Counted from the first letter of the stretch, positions 1 through 7,024 are shown. The stretch is 21,959 bases of DNA from Dehalococcoidia bacterium (GCA_016844565.1 JAENJB010000021.1:1-21959); one strand, 5' to 3'. The notes: generated from the letters alone by a model not told the origin. Numbers and translations: made by a program.

Positions 1-1
1 C

Positions 2-991
2 GCCCGTTTTGCCCTCAACCATGAGCCACTTGACCGGGAACTGAGGACGCTCCGCCACCAGCTGCGGGAAGGCCTCAAGCCGCTGGAGTCGGTGCTGATA
101 TCCTCGCGAGACGCCGCCGGGGATATCGGTGCGGACGCAGAAGGACCAGCCAGGGCAAAAAGAGAGGACATGGCCGGGCTGGTGACTGCCAATGCCAAGC
201 GGGCCCAGGAGGCACTGAGGGTGCTGGAGGAGCTGGCCCGGTTGCCCGAGATGGCCGGCGCCATGAGCGGCGACAGCTACGAGCGCGCCCGCTTCGCCCT
301 CTATGACACAGAGAAGAGGATCCTGTCGCTCTTGTGGCGACACGATAAGAGACAGACGATACGCGGGCTATATGTCATCATAGATACAGAGTCCTTAAGA
401 GGGCGGAAGGCCATCGATGTCACCGGGCAGGCGATACGCGGCGGGGCCAGAATCATCCAGCTGCGCGATAAGACCCTCCCAAAAGGCGAACTGGAGAAGA
501 TAGCTCAGGGCATGAAAGCATTATGCAAAGGACACGGCGTCCCATTCATAGTTAACGACCACCTGGACATCGCGCTGGCAACCGGCGCCGACGGTCTGCA
601 CCTGGGGCAGAAGGATATGGCAGTGGCCACAGCGCGGCGGCTTCTACCGGCGGACAGAGTCATCGGGTGCTCCACCAAGACGGTGGAGCAAGCCCTCAAA
701 GCACAGGCCGAAGGCGCCGATTACCTCGCCGTAGGCGCCATTTACCCCACCAGCACTAAAGTCGAGACCGTGCTGGTGGGACTGGAGAGACTCCGGGAGA
801 TAAAGAGCAAGGCATCCTTGCCGGTCGTAGCCATCGGTGGCATCAACCGGGGGAATGCCGCCGAGGTTGTCGAAGCCGGCGCCGATGCCCTGGCAGTCAT
901 CACGGCGGTGCTTACGCCCGAAGATGCCGAGCAAGCAGCACGCCAGATGGTAAGCGTGATTGATCGGGCGCAGAGAGGACAGAGCCAATGA
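2..991 (+). CDS. thiE: Thiamine phosphate synthase with N-terminal ThiD2-like domain (5' end outside window)
   Basis: ThiE joins HMP-pyrophosphate to thiazole phosphate to make thiamine phosphate in the cytosol. The frame is open from base 2, so the gene is partial; the first in-window start (92) lies inside the domain and is not the true start. The N-terminal 110 or so residues (VTANAKRAQEALRVLEE, then an RFALYDTEKR segment) resemble ThiD2, a monofunctional HMP-phosphate kinase often fused to ThiE. The rest is a TIM barrel with ThiE motifs: IIQLRDKTLPKGEL, FIVNDHLDIAL, GADGLHLGQKD, GCSTKTVEQAL, YPTSTK and VAIGGINRGN. So one protein may phosphorylate HMP-P and condense it. Its stop overlaps the next start by 4 nt (ATGA), implying one operon. 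Domain calls are from motif recognition; the ThiD2 part is less certain than ThiE. Confidence 0.93.
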   Translation, partial: ARFALNHEPLDRELRTLRHQLREGLKPLESVLISSRDAAGDIGADAEGPARAKREDMAGLVTANAKRAQEALRVLEELARLPEMAGAMSGDSYERARFALYDTEKRILSLLWRHDKRQTIRGLYVIIDTESLRGRKAIDVTGQAIRGGARIIQLRDKTLPKGELEKIAQGMKALCKGHGVPFIVNDHLDIALATGADGLHLGQKDMAVATARRLLPADRVIGCSTKTVEQALKAQAEGADYLAVGAIYPTSTKVETVLVGLERLREIKSKASLPVVAIGGINRGNAAEVVEAGADALAVITAVLTPEDAEQAARQMVSVIDRAQRGQSQ

Positions 992-1647
992 AACCATTGA
1001 CCGGGAATCTGGAATCCATCGCGGAGGAAACCAGGCTCTATTTCGCCGCCAAGGATGCCGCTCGAGAAAAAACCCTCCGCCTCTCCCGCGAGATTATCCG
1101 TCTCAGCAGACAGGCCATTAGGGCCGTTCACCGGCAGGACTATGACCAGGCTAGCAGACTTCTCATCTCGGCCACCGAGGTCCTGCGAGAGGTGAGCAAA
1201 TCCCTCAAAGCCCACGAGGACCTCCTTCACTCCGCCATCTTCCACGATGCTCAGAAAGAGCTCGCGGAAGGATACACCACCCTGGCTATGGTCACCGGTC
1301 ACCCCTTGCCCGAACCGGCGGCTCTTGACGTAACCCCTGCAGCCTATCTCAACGGGCTGGGCGAAGCGGTCGGAGAGATACGCCGCTATCTTCTCGACGG
1401 CTTGCGCCGGGGAGACATGTCCCGAAGTGAAGAGTTGCTCTCCGCCATGGACGACATCTACAGCGTACTGGTCACCATGGATTTCCCCGAGGCATTGACC
1501 GTAGGTCTGAGGCGCACTACCGACATGGTCAGGGGAGTTCTCGAAAGGACTCGGGGCGATTTGACTATGGCAGCTGCCCAGAAGGAACTGGAAGCAAAGC
1601 TGCAGGACTTTGCCAGCTCGCAAAAGAGACCGGGCGCCAGAAAGTGA
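988..1647 (+). CDS. Translin-family protein (COG2178-like), possible RNA-binding or RNase subunit
   Basis: The 219-residue protein is nearly all helical and resembles translin/TRAX proteins, which in eukaryotes and archaea bind or cleave RNA as octameric shells (C3PO). Family-like segments are the AQKELAEGY helix (residues 88-96), AYLNGLGEAVGEIRR (119-133) and PEALTVGLRRTTDMVRG (167-183). Acidic residues E91, E94, E130 and D179 sit in regions where TRAX-type nucleases carry catalytic acids, so activity is possible but not shown. The start is set by the ATGA overlap with thiE. The C-terminus is Lys/Arg rich. No link to thiamine synthesis is evident; position directly before the ribosomal cluster may be chance or may suit an RNA-related job. 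Family call from motif memory only. Confidence 0.72.
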   Translation: MKPLTGNLESIAEETRLYFAAKDAAREKTLRLSREIIRLSRQAIRAVHRQDYDQASRLLISATEVLREVSKSLKAHEDLLHSAIFHDAQKELAEGYTTLAMVTGHPLPEPAALDVTPAAYLNGLGEAVGEIRRYLLDGLRRGDMSRSEELLSAMDDIYSVLVTMDFPEALTVGLRRTTDMVRGVLERTRGDLTMAAAQKELEAKLQDFASSQKRPGARK

Positions 1648-1680
1648 CGCCGCCTGCTTGCGTAATGGCACCCTAAGTTA

Positions 1681-1709
1681 TTGACGTGTCGACTTCAGTG
1701 TGCTAAACT
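1681..1709 (+). promoter_or_regulatory. Sigma70-type promoter of the rpsL operon (extended -10)
   Basis: TTGACG at 1681-1686 and TAAACT at 1704-1709 are separated by exactly 17 nt, and TGC directly before the -10 gives an extended -10 (TGCTAAACT). Transcription would start near 1716, leaving a leader of about 180 nt before rpsL. It is the best match to a housekeeping promoter that I saw in the window and sits where a main promoter for the ribosomal array is expected. Not experimentally shown. Confidence 0.75.
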
Positions 1710-1715
1710 TCCGCA

Positions 1716-1834
1716 CCAATGCCTCATTGGCTCATCTTGTTAGCCGGTACCGTTGCTGCGATGAGGGAGGCCATGTGATTTAGCAGGCTAGTCCGCCTAG
1801 CAATCTCGCCAGCTAAATATAAAAGGGTCTAATC
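1716..1834 (+). promoter_or_regulatory. Structured 5' leader of the rpsL operon with possible antiterminator segments
   Basis: The leader has nested inverted repeats: CCAATG/CATTGG (1716-1721 with 1725-1730); or, instead, GCCTC (1721-1725) plus CTCATC (1731-1736) pairing with GATGAG (1760-1765) and GAGGC (1767-1771); ATTTAGC (1778-1784) with GCTAAAT (1812-1818), enclosing GCTAG/CTAGC (1787-1791 with 1797-1801). GCTCATCT at 1730-1737 is identical to part of the 3' arm of the terminator hairpin (1858-1865) and can pair with its 5' arm (1837-1844); TTTAGC at 1779-1784 can do the same with 1843-1848. This is the layout of a transcription attenuator. The ligand or regulatory protein is unknown. 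No gene is seen in 1648-1897. Confidence 0.6.
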
Positions 1835-1871
1835 CTAGATGAGCTAAAGGTGCTTTAGCTCATCTAGTTTT
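1835..1871 (+). terminator. Perfect 15-bp hairpin with T run upstream of rpsL (attenuator-type)
   Basis: Arms 1835-1849 and 1853-1867 are perfect reverse complements around a GTG triloop and are followed by TTTT at 1868-1871. The T run is short and the stem is AT-rich in part, so termination may be partial. Only 26 nt separate it from the rpsL start, so it cannot serve the upstream thiE operon efficiently without also affecting transcripts from the 1681 promoter; regulation of rpsL entry is the more natural reading. Confidence 0.65.
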
Positions 1872-1897
1872 GTGGAGCCGGGAAAAGTAGAGAAGAA

Positions 1898-2365
1898 ATG
1901 CCCACTATAAACCAACTGATTAGAAAAGGACGCCGGAAGGTCGCCAAGAAGACCAAGGCCCCCGCGCTACGGTTCAACCTGAACACCATCAAGAACCGGA
2001 CCACCAAAAACAGGCGGGGCTCTCCTCAAAAGAGAGGTGTCTGTGTTCAGGTCAAGACGGTGACCCCCAAGAAACCGAATTCTGCGTTGCGCAAGGTAGC
2101 TAGAGTCAGGTTGACCAACGGCATTGAGGTGACGGCCTACATACCGGGCGAGGGACACAACCTCCAGGAGCACTCCGTCGTGCTGATACGCGGAGGTAGA
2201 GTCAAAGACCTGCCCGGCGTGCGTTACCACATCATCAGGGGCGTCCTCGACACCGGTGGAGTAGTCAACCGCCAGCAAGGCCGCAGTAAATACGGTGCGA
2301 AGATGGGCAAGGAGGGCGAAGCGAAAACAGCGGCCACACCCACCACCGCCCCAACAGGAGCCTAA
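1898..2365 (+). CDS. rpsL: 30S ribosomal protein S12
   Basis: S12 lies at the decoding centre of the small subunit and is needed for accurate tRNA selection. The sequence has MPTINQLIRKGR at the start, TPKKPNSALRKVARVRLTNG, GEGHNLQEHSVVLIRGGRVK, DLPGVRYHIIRG and QGRSKYGAK. Between KAPAL and SPQKRGVC there is an insert of about a dozen residues, as in Gram-positive-type S12 rather than the E. coli form. At 155 aa it is longer than the usual 124-140 because of this insert and an Ala/Thr/Pro-rich tail after GAKMGKEGEAK. The Lys in KKPNS that streptomycin-resistance mutations usually change is present. First gene after the leader; rpsG follows after 3 nt. Confidence 0.98.
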   Translation: MPTINQLIRKGRRKVAKKTKAPALRFNLNTIKNRTTKNRRGSPQKRGVCVQVKTVTPKKPNSALRKVARVRLTNGIEVTAYIPGEGHNLQEHSVVLIRGGRVKDLPGVRYHIIRGVLDTGGVVNRQQGRSKYGAKMGKEGEAKTAATPTTAPTGA

Positions 2366-2368
2366 TCT

Positions 2369-2809
2369 ATGCCTCGACGTGCCAGAGTAATCAGGAAGAC
2401 GCTGAAACCGGAGGCCAAGTACCAGAATATTACCGTGGCCAGATTCATCTATAAGATACTGACCTGCGGCAAGAAAAGCACTGCCGAGCGTGTAATCTAC
2501 GATGCTCTGGAGCTGGTGGAAAAGCAAATGAAGAAAGACCCGGTGGAGGTACTGGAAGCAGCGGTGAGGAATGCCACGCCCTTTCTGGAGGTAAAGCCTC
2601 GCCGCGTAGGTGGCGCCACTTATCAGGTGCCTGTAGAGGTGGCCCCCGAGCGAGGGGCAGCCATGGCTATTCGCTGGCTAATCGCGTCAGCCAGGGGTCA
2701 AAAAGGCAAACCGATGGCCCAAAAGCTGGCAACCGAGATAATTGATGCCTACCAGAATCAGGGGCAGCCAACCGGGCCTTTGCGCACTACCGATGGTGAT
2801 AAACACTAA
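2369..2809 (+). CDS. rpsG: 30S ribosomal protein S7, C-terminus frameshifted by an apparent deletion
   Basis: S7 starts assembly of the 3' domain of 16S rRNA and lines the E site. Residues 1-132 are normal S7 (MPRRARVIRK, CGKKSTAERVIYDAL, TPFLEVKPRRVGGATYQVP, KPMAQKLATEIIDAYQNQG). After Gly132 (codon 2762-2764) the frame reads a foreign tail and stops at 2809 (146 aa). In another frame, 2767-2799 encodes ANRAFAHYRW and a TGA stop, the conserved S7 C-terminus. The family normally has about 14 residues (a KKREDTHRMAE-like stretch) between these points, so about 40 nt are missing and the frame is lost. This could be an assembly error or a real mutation giving S7 without its C-terminal motif. The intact-gene stop at 2797-2799 would overlap the fusA start. 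Confidence 0.93.
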   Translation: MPRRARVIRKTLKPEAKYQNITVARFIYKILTCGKKSTAERVIYDALELVEKQMKKDPVEVLEAAVRNATPFLEVKPRRVGGATYQVPVEVAPERGAAMAIRWLIASARGQKGKPMAQKLATEIIDAYQNQGQPTGPLRTTDGDKH

Positions 2810-4964
2810 GCCGAGTATTATCAGTCAGGAGCGGAAGACGAACACTTCTCCTACCGAGTCTCTCCCTATTGAGGGCAACACGACATCCAGGACTTTGCCG
2901 CTGGAACGGTTGCGCAATATCGGCATTATCGCCCACATCGATGCCGGTAAGACCACCATGACCGAAAGGATCCTCTTCTACACCGGCCGCACCTACAAGA
3001 TAGGCGAGGTGGATGATGGGAATACAGTCATGGACTGGATGGATCAGGAAAAGGAGAGGGGCATCACCATCACCGCAGCAGCTACCACCTGTTTCTGGCG
3101 GGATTGCCGCATCAACATCATCGACACCCCGGGCCACGTTGATTTCACCGCCGAGGTGGAACGCAGCTTGCGAGTACTCGATGGCGGAGTAGTGGTTTTT
3201 GACGCCGTCTCCGGCGTAGAAGCGCAATCCGAAACAGTTTGGCGCCAGGCTGACAGATACCATGTCCCCCGGATTTGCTTTATCAACAAGATGGACCGCC
3301 TCGGAGCCGATTTCTCCAATACGATTTCCATGATTGAGAGCCGCCTCCAGGCCCGGGCACTACCGATTCAGCTGCCTCTGGAAAGCGAGTCCGCCTTCAG
3401 GAGAATAGTTGACCTGATAGAGAGAAAGGTTCTGACCTTCTCCGATATTCAAGGCGAGCCGCCCCAGGAGTCTCCGGTCTCGGATGCCGAAAAGGACAAG
3501 GTAATCCATTTCCGGGAAACCCTTATAGAGAGAGTAGCGGAGAATGACGAAGCTCTGATGGCCGCCTATGTCGAGGGCCGCGAGATTTCTCCCGCTGAAC
3601 TTAGAGCAGCGCTACGTCGCGCCACCATTGCCAACACCGTGGTACCGGTGCTTTGTGGCACCGCCCTGAGAAACAAGGGTGTCCAGCCCCTGCTCGACGC
3701 CATTGTAGACTATCTCCCATCCCCCATGGACATCCCCCCCGTGCGCGGCTTGGACCCTCGCAATACGGCACTGGAGCTTTTCCGCCCCGTCGACGACCAG
3801 GCACCTTTTTCGGCCCTGGCCTTCAAGGTCGTCTCCGACCCTTTCATGGGCCGCCTGGTTTACTTCCGTGTCTACTCCGGCAAGGTGAAGACCGGTGATC
3901 AGGTACTCAACACCGCCAAGGGGACGAAAGATCGGGTGGGGCGCTTGGTAATGATGCATGCCAACCGCCGCGAGGAAATCACTCTAGCCGATACGGGCAG
4001 TATCGCCGCAGTGCTGGGGCTGAAGAACACCTTCACAGGAGATACCCTGTGTGACCCGAGCCATCCCATCTTGCTGGAATCCATCCGCTTCCCGGAGCCG
4101 GTCATGTCGGTAGCCATTGAGCCCAAGACAAAGGCCGACCAGGACAGGATGAGTGAGGCTCTTGGAAAGCTCGCAGATGAGGACCCCACCTTCAAGGTCA
4201 AATACGACCAGGATACGGCGCAGACTATAATCTCCGGCATGGGAGAGTTGCACTTGCAGGTCCTGGCAGAGCGCATGTTCCGGGAGTTCAAGGTCGGCGC
4301 TACGGTGGGGAAGCCCCAGGTAGCCTACAAGGAGACTATCACCAGCGGTGTGGACTGCGAGGGTAGGTTTGTCCGCCAATCCGGCGGGCGAGGCCAGTAT
4401 GGTCACGTAGTCATGCGTCTCGAGCCCCTGCCCCCCACCAGCGGATTTCAGTTTGAGAACGCCTTGAGGGGATCGGCGCTTCCCAGGGAGTATGTTCCTG
4501 CTATCGAATCAGGAACTGAGGAAGCCCTCGAAAGAGGCACGTTAGCCGGTTTCCCACTGATTGATGTCAAAGCTATACTAAAAGATGGCAGCTACCACGA
4601 GGTCGACTCTTCCGACATGGCTTTCAAGATGGCAGCTTCTCTGGCGGTAAAGGACGGGGTCCGCCGGGCCAAGCCCATAATCCTGGAACCTATAATGAGG
4701 CTGGAAGTAGTGACCCCGGCGCAGTTTATGGGCGATATCATCGGCGACATCAGCTCCAGAAGAGGACAAATCGAGAATATCGAGACCAGGGGCGAGACAT
4801 CGACAATACGTGCTCTCATGCCCCTGTCGGAGACCTTTGGATATGCGACCGAAGTGCGTTCTCTGAGCCAGGGTAGGGCCAGCCATTCCCTCGAGTTTGC
4901 CCGATACCAATCTGTCCCCGCTGAAGTGGCCCAGTCGATAATTGGTCATGGGAAGGAAGGTTAG
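2793..4964 (+). CDS. fusA: Elongation factor G
   Basis: EF-G is the GTPase that moves tRNA and mRNA through the ribosome. From the ATG at 2793 it is 723 aa with G1 AHIDAGKT (47-54), switch II DTPGH (111-115) including the catalytic His, G4 NKMD (165-168) and a G5-like CGTAL; the domain II segment AFKVVSDPFMGRLVYFRVYSG, then GMGELHL, the domain IV HEVDSSDMAFK loop and the domain V EPIMRLEVVTP follow. The start is uncertain: ATG 2793, GTG 2796 (which makes a GTGA overlap with the intact-frame rpsG stop) and upstream ATG 2742 are all open, and the conserved region begins only at LPLERLRNIG, leaving about 35 leading residues instead of the usual 8-10. No clear Shine-Dalgarno marks any of them. 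No tuf follows. Confidence 0.96.
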   Translation: MVINTKPSIISQERKTNTSPTESLPIEGNTTSRTLPLERLRNIGIIAHIDAGKTTMTERILFYTGRTYKIGEVDDGNTVMDWMDQEKERGITITAAATTCFWRDCRINIIDTPGHVDFTAEVERSLRVLDGGVVVFDAVSGVEAQSETVWRQADRYHVPRICFINKMDRLGADFSNTISMIESRLQARALPIQLPLESESAFRRIVDLIERKVLTFSDIQGEPPQESPVSDAEKDKVIHFRETLIERVAENDEALMAAYVEGREISPAELRAALRRATIANTVVPVLCGTALRNKGVQPLLDAIVDYLPSPMDIPPVRGLDPRNTALELFRPVDDQAPFSALAFKVVSDPFMGRLVYFRVYSGKVKTGDQVLNTAKGTKDRVGRLVMMHANRREEITLADTGSIAAVLGLKNTFTGDTLCDPSHPILLESIRFPEPVMSVAIEPKTKADQDRMSEALGKLADEDPTFKVKYDQDTAQTIISGMGELHLQVLAERMFREFKVGATVGKPQVAYKETITSGVDCEGRFVRQSGGRGQYGHVVMRLEPLPPTSGFQFENALRGSALPREYVPAIESGTEEALERGTLAGFPLIDVKAILKDGSYHEVDSSDMAFKMAASLAVKDGVRRAKPIILEPIMRLEVVTPAQFMGDIIGDISSRRGQIENIETRGETSTIRALMPLSETFGYATEVRSLSQGRASHSLEFARYQSVPAEVAQSIIGHGKEG

Positions 4965-5003
4965 ATCCGGTTGCTAACCCAGGCAACCAGGTAACGAAAC
5001 AAA

Positions 5004-5312
5004 ATGGCAAAGCAGAAGATTCGCATAAAACTGAAGGGCTATGACCACAAGCTTGTCGACCAATCGGCTCTTCAGATAGTGGAAGCAGCCGAGCAGACCG
5101 GCGCGGTGACAGCCGGGCCGGTGCCTCTGCCCACCCGCATTGAGAAGTTCTGTGTTAACCGCTCCACATTTATCGACAAGAACTCGAGGGAGCAATTCGA
5201 AATCCGGACTCATCGGCGACTGATTGACATCCGGGAGCCTTCCCCGAAAACGATAGATGCGCTCGCCCACTTGAATCTGCCTTCCGGCGTCAGCATCGAT
5301 ATCAAACTGTAG
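5004..5312 (+). CDS. rpsJ: 30S ribosomal protein S10
   Basis: S10 sits in the 30S head near tRNA sites and, in many bacteria, is also the NusE transcription antitermination factor. The 102-aa product is full length, with KIRIKLKGYDHKLVDQSA, GPVPLPTRIEKFCVNRSTF, REQFEIRTHRRLIDI and a LPSGVSIDIKL end. It opens the S10 block, 39 nt after fusA, without tuf between them. The spacer holds a 6-bp hairpin (GGTTGC 4969-4974 with GCAACC 4983-4988) touching a weak AGG-type ribosome site at 4989, which may influence rpsJ initiation; that is inference. Confidence 0.98.
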   Translation: MAKQKIRIKLKGYDHKLVDQSALQIVEAAEQTGAVTAGPVPLPTRIEKFCVNRSTFIDKNSREQFEIRTHRRLIDIREPSPKTIDALAHLNLPSGVSIDIKL

Positions 5313-5340
5313 CGCAGGATATTGAGTTCACGAGAGATAA

Positions 5341-5961
5341 ATGAGCACGGGCTTGATCGGCAAGAAAATAGGCATGACCCAGATATTCAAAGCTGATGGC
5401 GAGATGCAAGCAGTCACCATCATCGAAGCTGGACCCTGCACAGTGACCCAGATAAAGACGGTCGCCAAAGAGGGTTACAACGCGGTGCAGCTTGGCTTCG
5501 CCCAGGCGAAACTGAACCGCCCGGAGAAGGGACATGTCAAAGGCTTGGGCCAGTTCAAGCGCCTGCAGGAATTCCGGACCGAGGACATATCTTCCTTCCA
5601 GTTGGGACAGAAAGTTGACGTCAGTCTCTTCAAGACTGGCGAGCGAGTTGACGTCATCGGCATCTCTAAAGGCAAGGGGTTTGCCGGAGTTGTCAAACGC
5701 CATCACTTCAGGGGGGGGCCGAAGACTCACGGCCAATCGGATAGAGAGCGTGCCCCGGGAGCTATTGGCTCTACTACTTATCCCGGACGCGTTTGGCCGG
5801 GCACTCGCATGGCAGGACACATGGGAGCAGAGAGAGCCACAGTGCAATGCCTTGAAGTCGCAAGCGTCGACCCGGACAAGAACTTCCTTCTGGTGAGGGG
5901 CGCTGTGCCCGGAGCTGACAAGGGATGGCTCCTGATAAACAAATCGAGCAAGGGGAAATGA
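5341..5961 (+). CDS. rplC: 50S ribosomal protein L3
   Basis: L3 is an early 50S assembly protein reaching toward the peptidyl transferase centre. The 206-aa sequence has LIGKKIGMTQIF at the start, then GISKGKGFAGVVKRHHF, GGPKTHGQSDRERAPGAIG, YPGRVWPGTRMAGHMG and ERATVQCLEV, all typical and in order. Full length for the family. Its stop overlaps the rplD ATG (ATGA at 5958-5961), consistent with coupled translation. Confidence 0.98.
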   Translation: MSTGLIGKKIGMTQIFKADGEMQAVTIIEAGPCTVTQIKTVAKEGYNAVQLGFAQAKLNRPEKGHVKGLGQFKRLQEFRTEDISSFQLGQKVDVSLFKTGERVDVIGISKGKGFAGVVKRHHFRGGPKTHGQSDRERAPGAIGSTTYPGRVWPGTRMAGHMGAERATVQCLEVASVDPDKNFLLVRGAVPGADKGWLLINKSSKGK

Positions 5962-6584
5962 ATCCAATGCAAGTCCCGGTGCTTAACACCCAAGGTGAAA
6001 CCGTGGAGAAGATAGAAATAAGAGAGGACACCTTTGGCCTGCCCTTCAACCTGGTGCGACAACTAGCCAACAGGCGGGTGGGCACGGCCAATACCAAGAC
6101 ACGGACCGACGTGGCCGGCAGCGGCAGGAAACTGTACCCTCAGAAAGGAACCGGCCGGGCCCGCCGCGGCAGCATCAGGTCGCCGCTGCTGCGAGGGGGC
6201 GGGGTGGTTTTTGGCCCTCATCCCCGGGACTACCGTCAGTCTATGCCCAAGAAGATGCGACTTCTCGCGTTGAAGTGCGCTCTCTCGGCCAAAGTCAAAT
6301 CGGGAGAACTGATAGTGCTGGATGACCTGATAATAGAATCTCCTAAGACCAAAGAGATGCAGCAGGTGCTGAACGCCATCGGAGCCAATCCATCGGCCCT
6401 GATAGTGACCGCCGAGGCCAATAGGAATGTCATCAAGTCGGCGAGCAACATCCCGGGCACGAAGACACTGCCCACAGCCACGTTGAACGTCACCGACCTT
6501 ATCAGTTACAGGTCTTTAATAATGACCGTGGCTGCCGTCCGCAGGGCTGAGCAAATATGGGGGGCCTCGTCTGAGGCGAATTGA
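5958..6584 (+). CDS. rplD: 50S ribosomal protein L4
   Basis: L4 binds 23S rRNA and lines the exit tunnel; in some bacteria it also represses its own operon. The product (208 aa from 5958) shows MQVPVLNTQGE, LANRRVGTANTKTR, the RKLYPQKGTGRARRGS loop that reaches the tunnel, LRGGGVVFGPHPRDY and a C-terminal Rossmann-like part. The start is set by the ATGA overlap with rplC; ATG 5967 (MQVPV) is a good alternative because the AAGGGG site at 5951 lies 2 nt from the first and about 11 nt from the second. A frame-open ATG at 5925 lies inside rplC and is unlikely. Confidence 0.96.
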   Translation: MNPMQVPVLNTQGETVEKIEIREDTFGLPFNLVRQLANRRVGTANTKTRTDVAGSGRKLYPQKGTGRARRGSIRSPLLRGGGVVFGPHPRDYRQSMPKKMRLLALKCALSAKVKSGELIVLDDLIIESPKTKEMQQVLNAIGANPSALIVTAEANRNVIKSASNIPGTKTLPTATLNVTDLISYRSLIMTVAAVRRAEQIWGASSEAN

Positions 6585-6868
6585 TGCATTTATACGAAGT
6601 CCTGCGCCGTCCCCTGATAACTGAGAAGAACACTCTCCTGAAGGAGAGTGGCAAGTACGCTTTCGATGTGGCAATCAAAGCCAACAAGAACGAGATTAAA
6701 AAAGCCGTCGAAAAGGCCTTCACTGTCGAGGTCATGTCGGTCAACATCATCAGCGTGCACGGAAAGACCAAGAGACGCGGTAAAGGACTGGCGGTGACCC
6801 CATCTCGAAAGAAAGCTTTGGTTACTATCAAGAAAGGTCAGAAGATAGAGTTCTTCGAAGGTATCTAG
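6584..6868 (+). CDS. rplW: 50S ribosomal protein L23
   Basis: L23 surrounds the exit tunnel mouth and is the docking site for trigger factor and SRP. The 94-aa protein has the family opening LYEVLRRPLITEK, KYAFDVAIKANKNEIKKAVE, a VNIISVHGKTKRRGK loop and an IEFFEGI end. The ATG shares one base with the rplD stop (TGATG), with GAGGCG a few nt upstream; the overlapping TTG at 6581 is less likely as the start. It is followed by a 60-nt spacer and the bS22-like gene rather than directly by rplB. Confidence 0.97.
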   Translation: MHLYEVLRRPLITEKNTLLKESGKYAFDVAIKANKNEIKKAVEKAFTVEVMSVNIISVHGKTKRRGKGLAVTPSRKKALVTIKKGQKIEFFEGI

Positions 6869-6893
6869 AGAGACCTCGCTAAGTGTCTCTTTC
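6869..6893 (+). other. Weak hairpin directly after rplW
   Basis: AGAGAC (6869-6874) can pair with GTCTCT (6885-6890) across a 10-nt loop, followed by TT. The stem has only 6 bp and the T run is minimal, so this is at best a weak pause or processing site between rplW and the bS22-like gene; it may be chance. Confidence 0.25.
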
Positions 6894-6928
6894 CGGCAAA
6901 CTTCAAGAGGGCAATTGGAAAGGCAGCG

Positions 6929-7024
6929 ATGGGTTCAGTAGTTAAGAAAAGACGCAAGAAGATGAGCCATCAGAAGCACCGCAAACTTCTGAAGAGAACC
7001 AGATGGGCACGGAAGCACAAGTAG
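6929..7024 (+). CDS. bS22-like small ribosomal protein (AURKAIP1/COX24 domain)
   Basis: A 31-codon gene reads MGSVVKKRRKKMSHQKHRKL then LKRTRWARKHK and a TAG stop. It matches the short, very basic AURKAIP1/COX24-domain proteins; the mycobacterial 30S protein bS22 has the same MGSVxKKRRKxM opening and HRKLLxRTR core. A GGAAAGG ribosome site (6918-6924) lies 5 nt ahead of the ATG. About half of its residues are Lys or Arg, fitting an rRNA-binding role. It sits between rplW and rplB in the same direction, in a place where standard S10 operons have no gene. Too small for default gene callers. Function is inferred from the family; presence in this organism's ribosome is not shown. Confidence 0.85.
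   Translation: MGSVVKKRRKKMSHQKHRKLLKRTRWARKHK

Noticed and set aside
742..1671. 309-aa minus-strand frame over thiE and the translin gene
   Set aside because: Antisense to two recognisable genes, no motif and no upstream signals.
1795..1823. TATAAA at 1818-1823 as a second rpsL promoter
   Set aside because: No -35-like hexamer at a suitable distance; the A/T stretch more likely belongs to the leader fold.
5302..5967. 221-aa minus-strand frame
   Set aside because: Exact antisense of rplC with no conserved features.
6869..6893. Intrinsic terminator after rplW
   Set aside because: Only 6 bp and almost no T run; recorded as a weak hairpin only.
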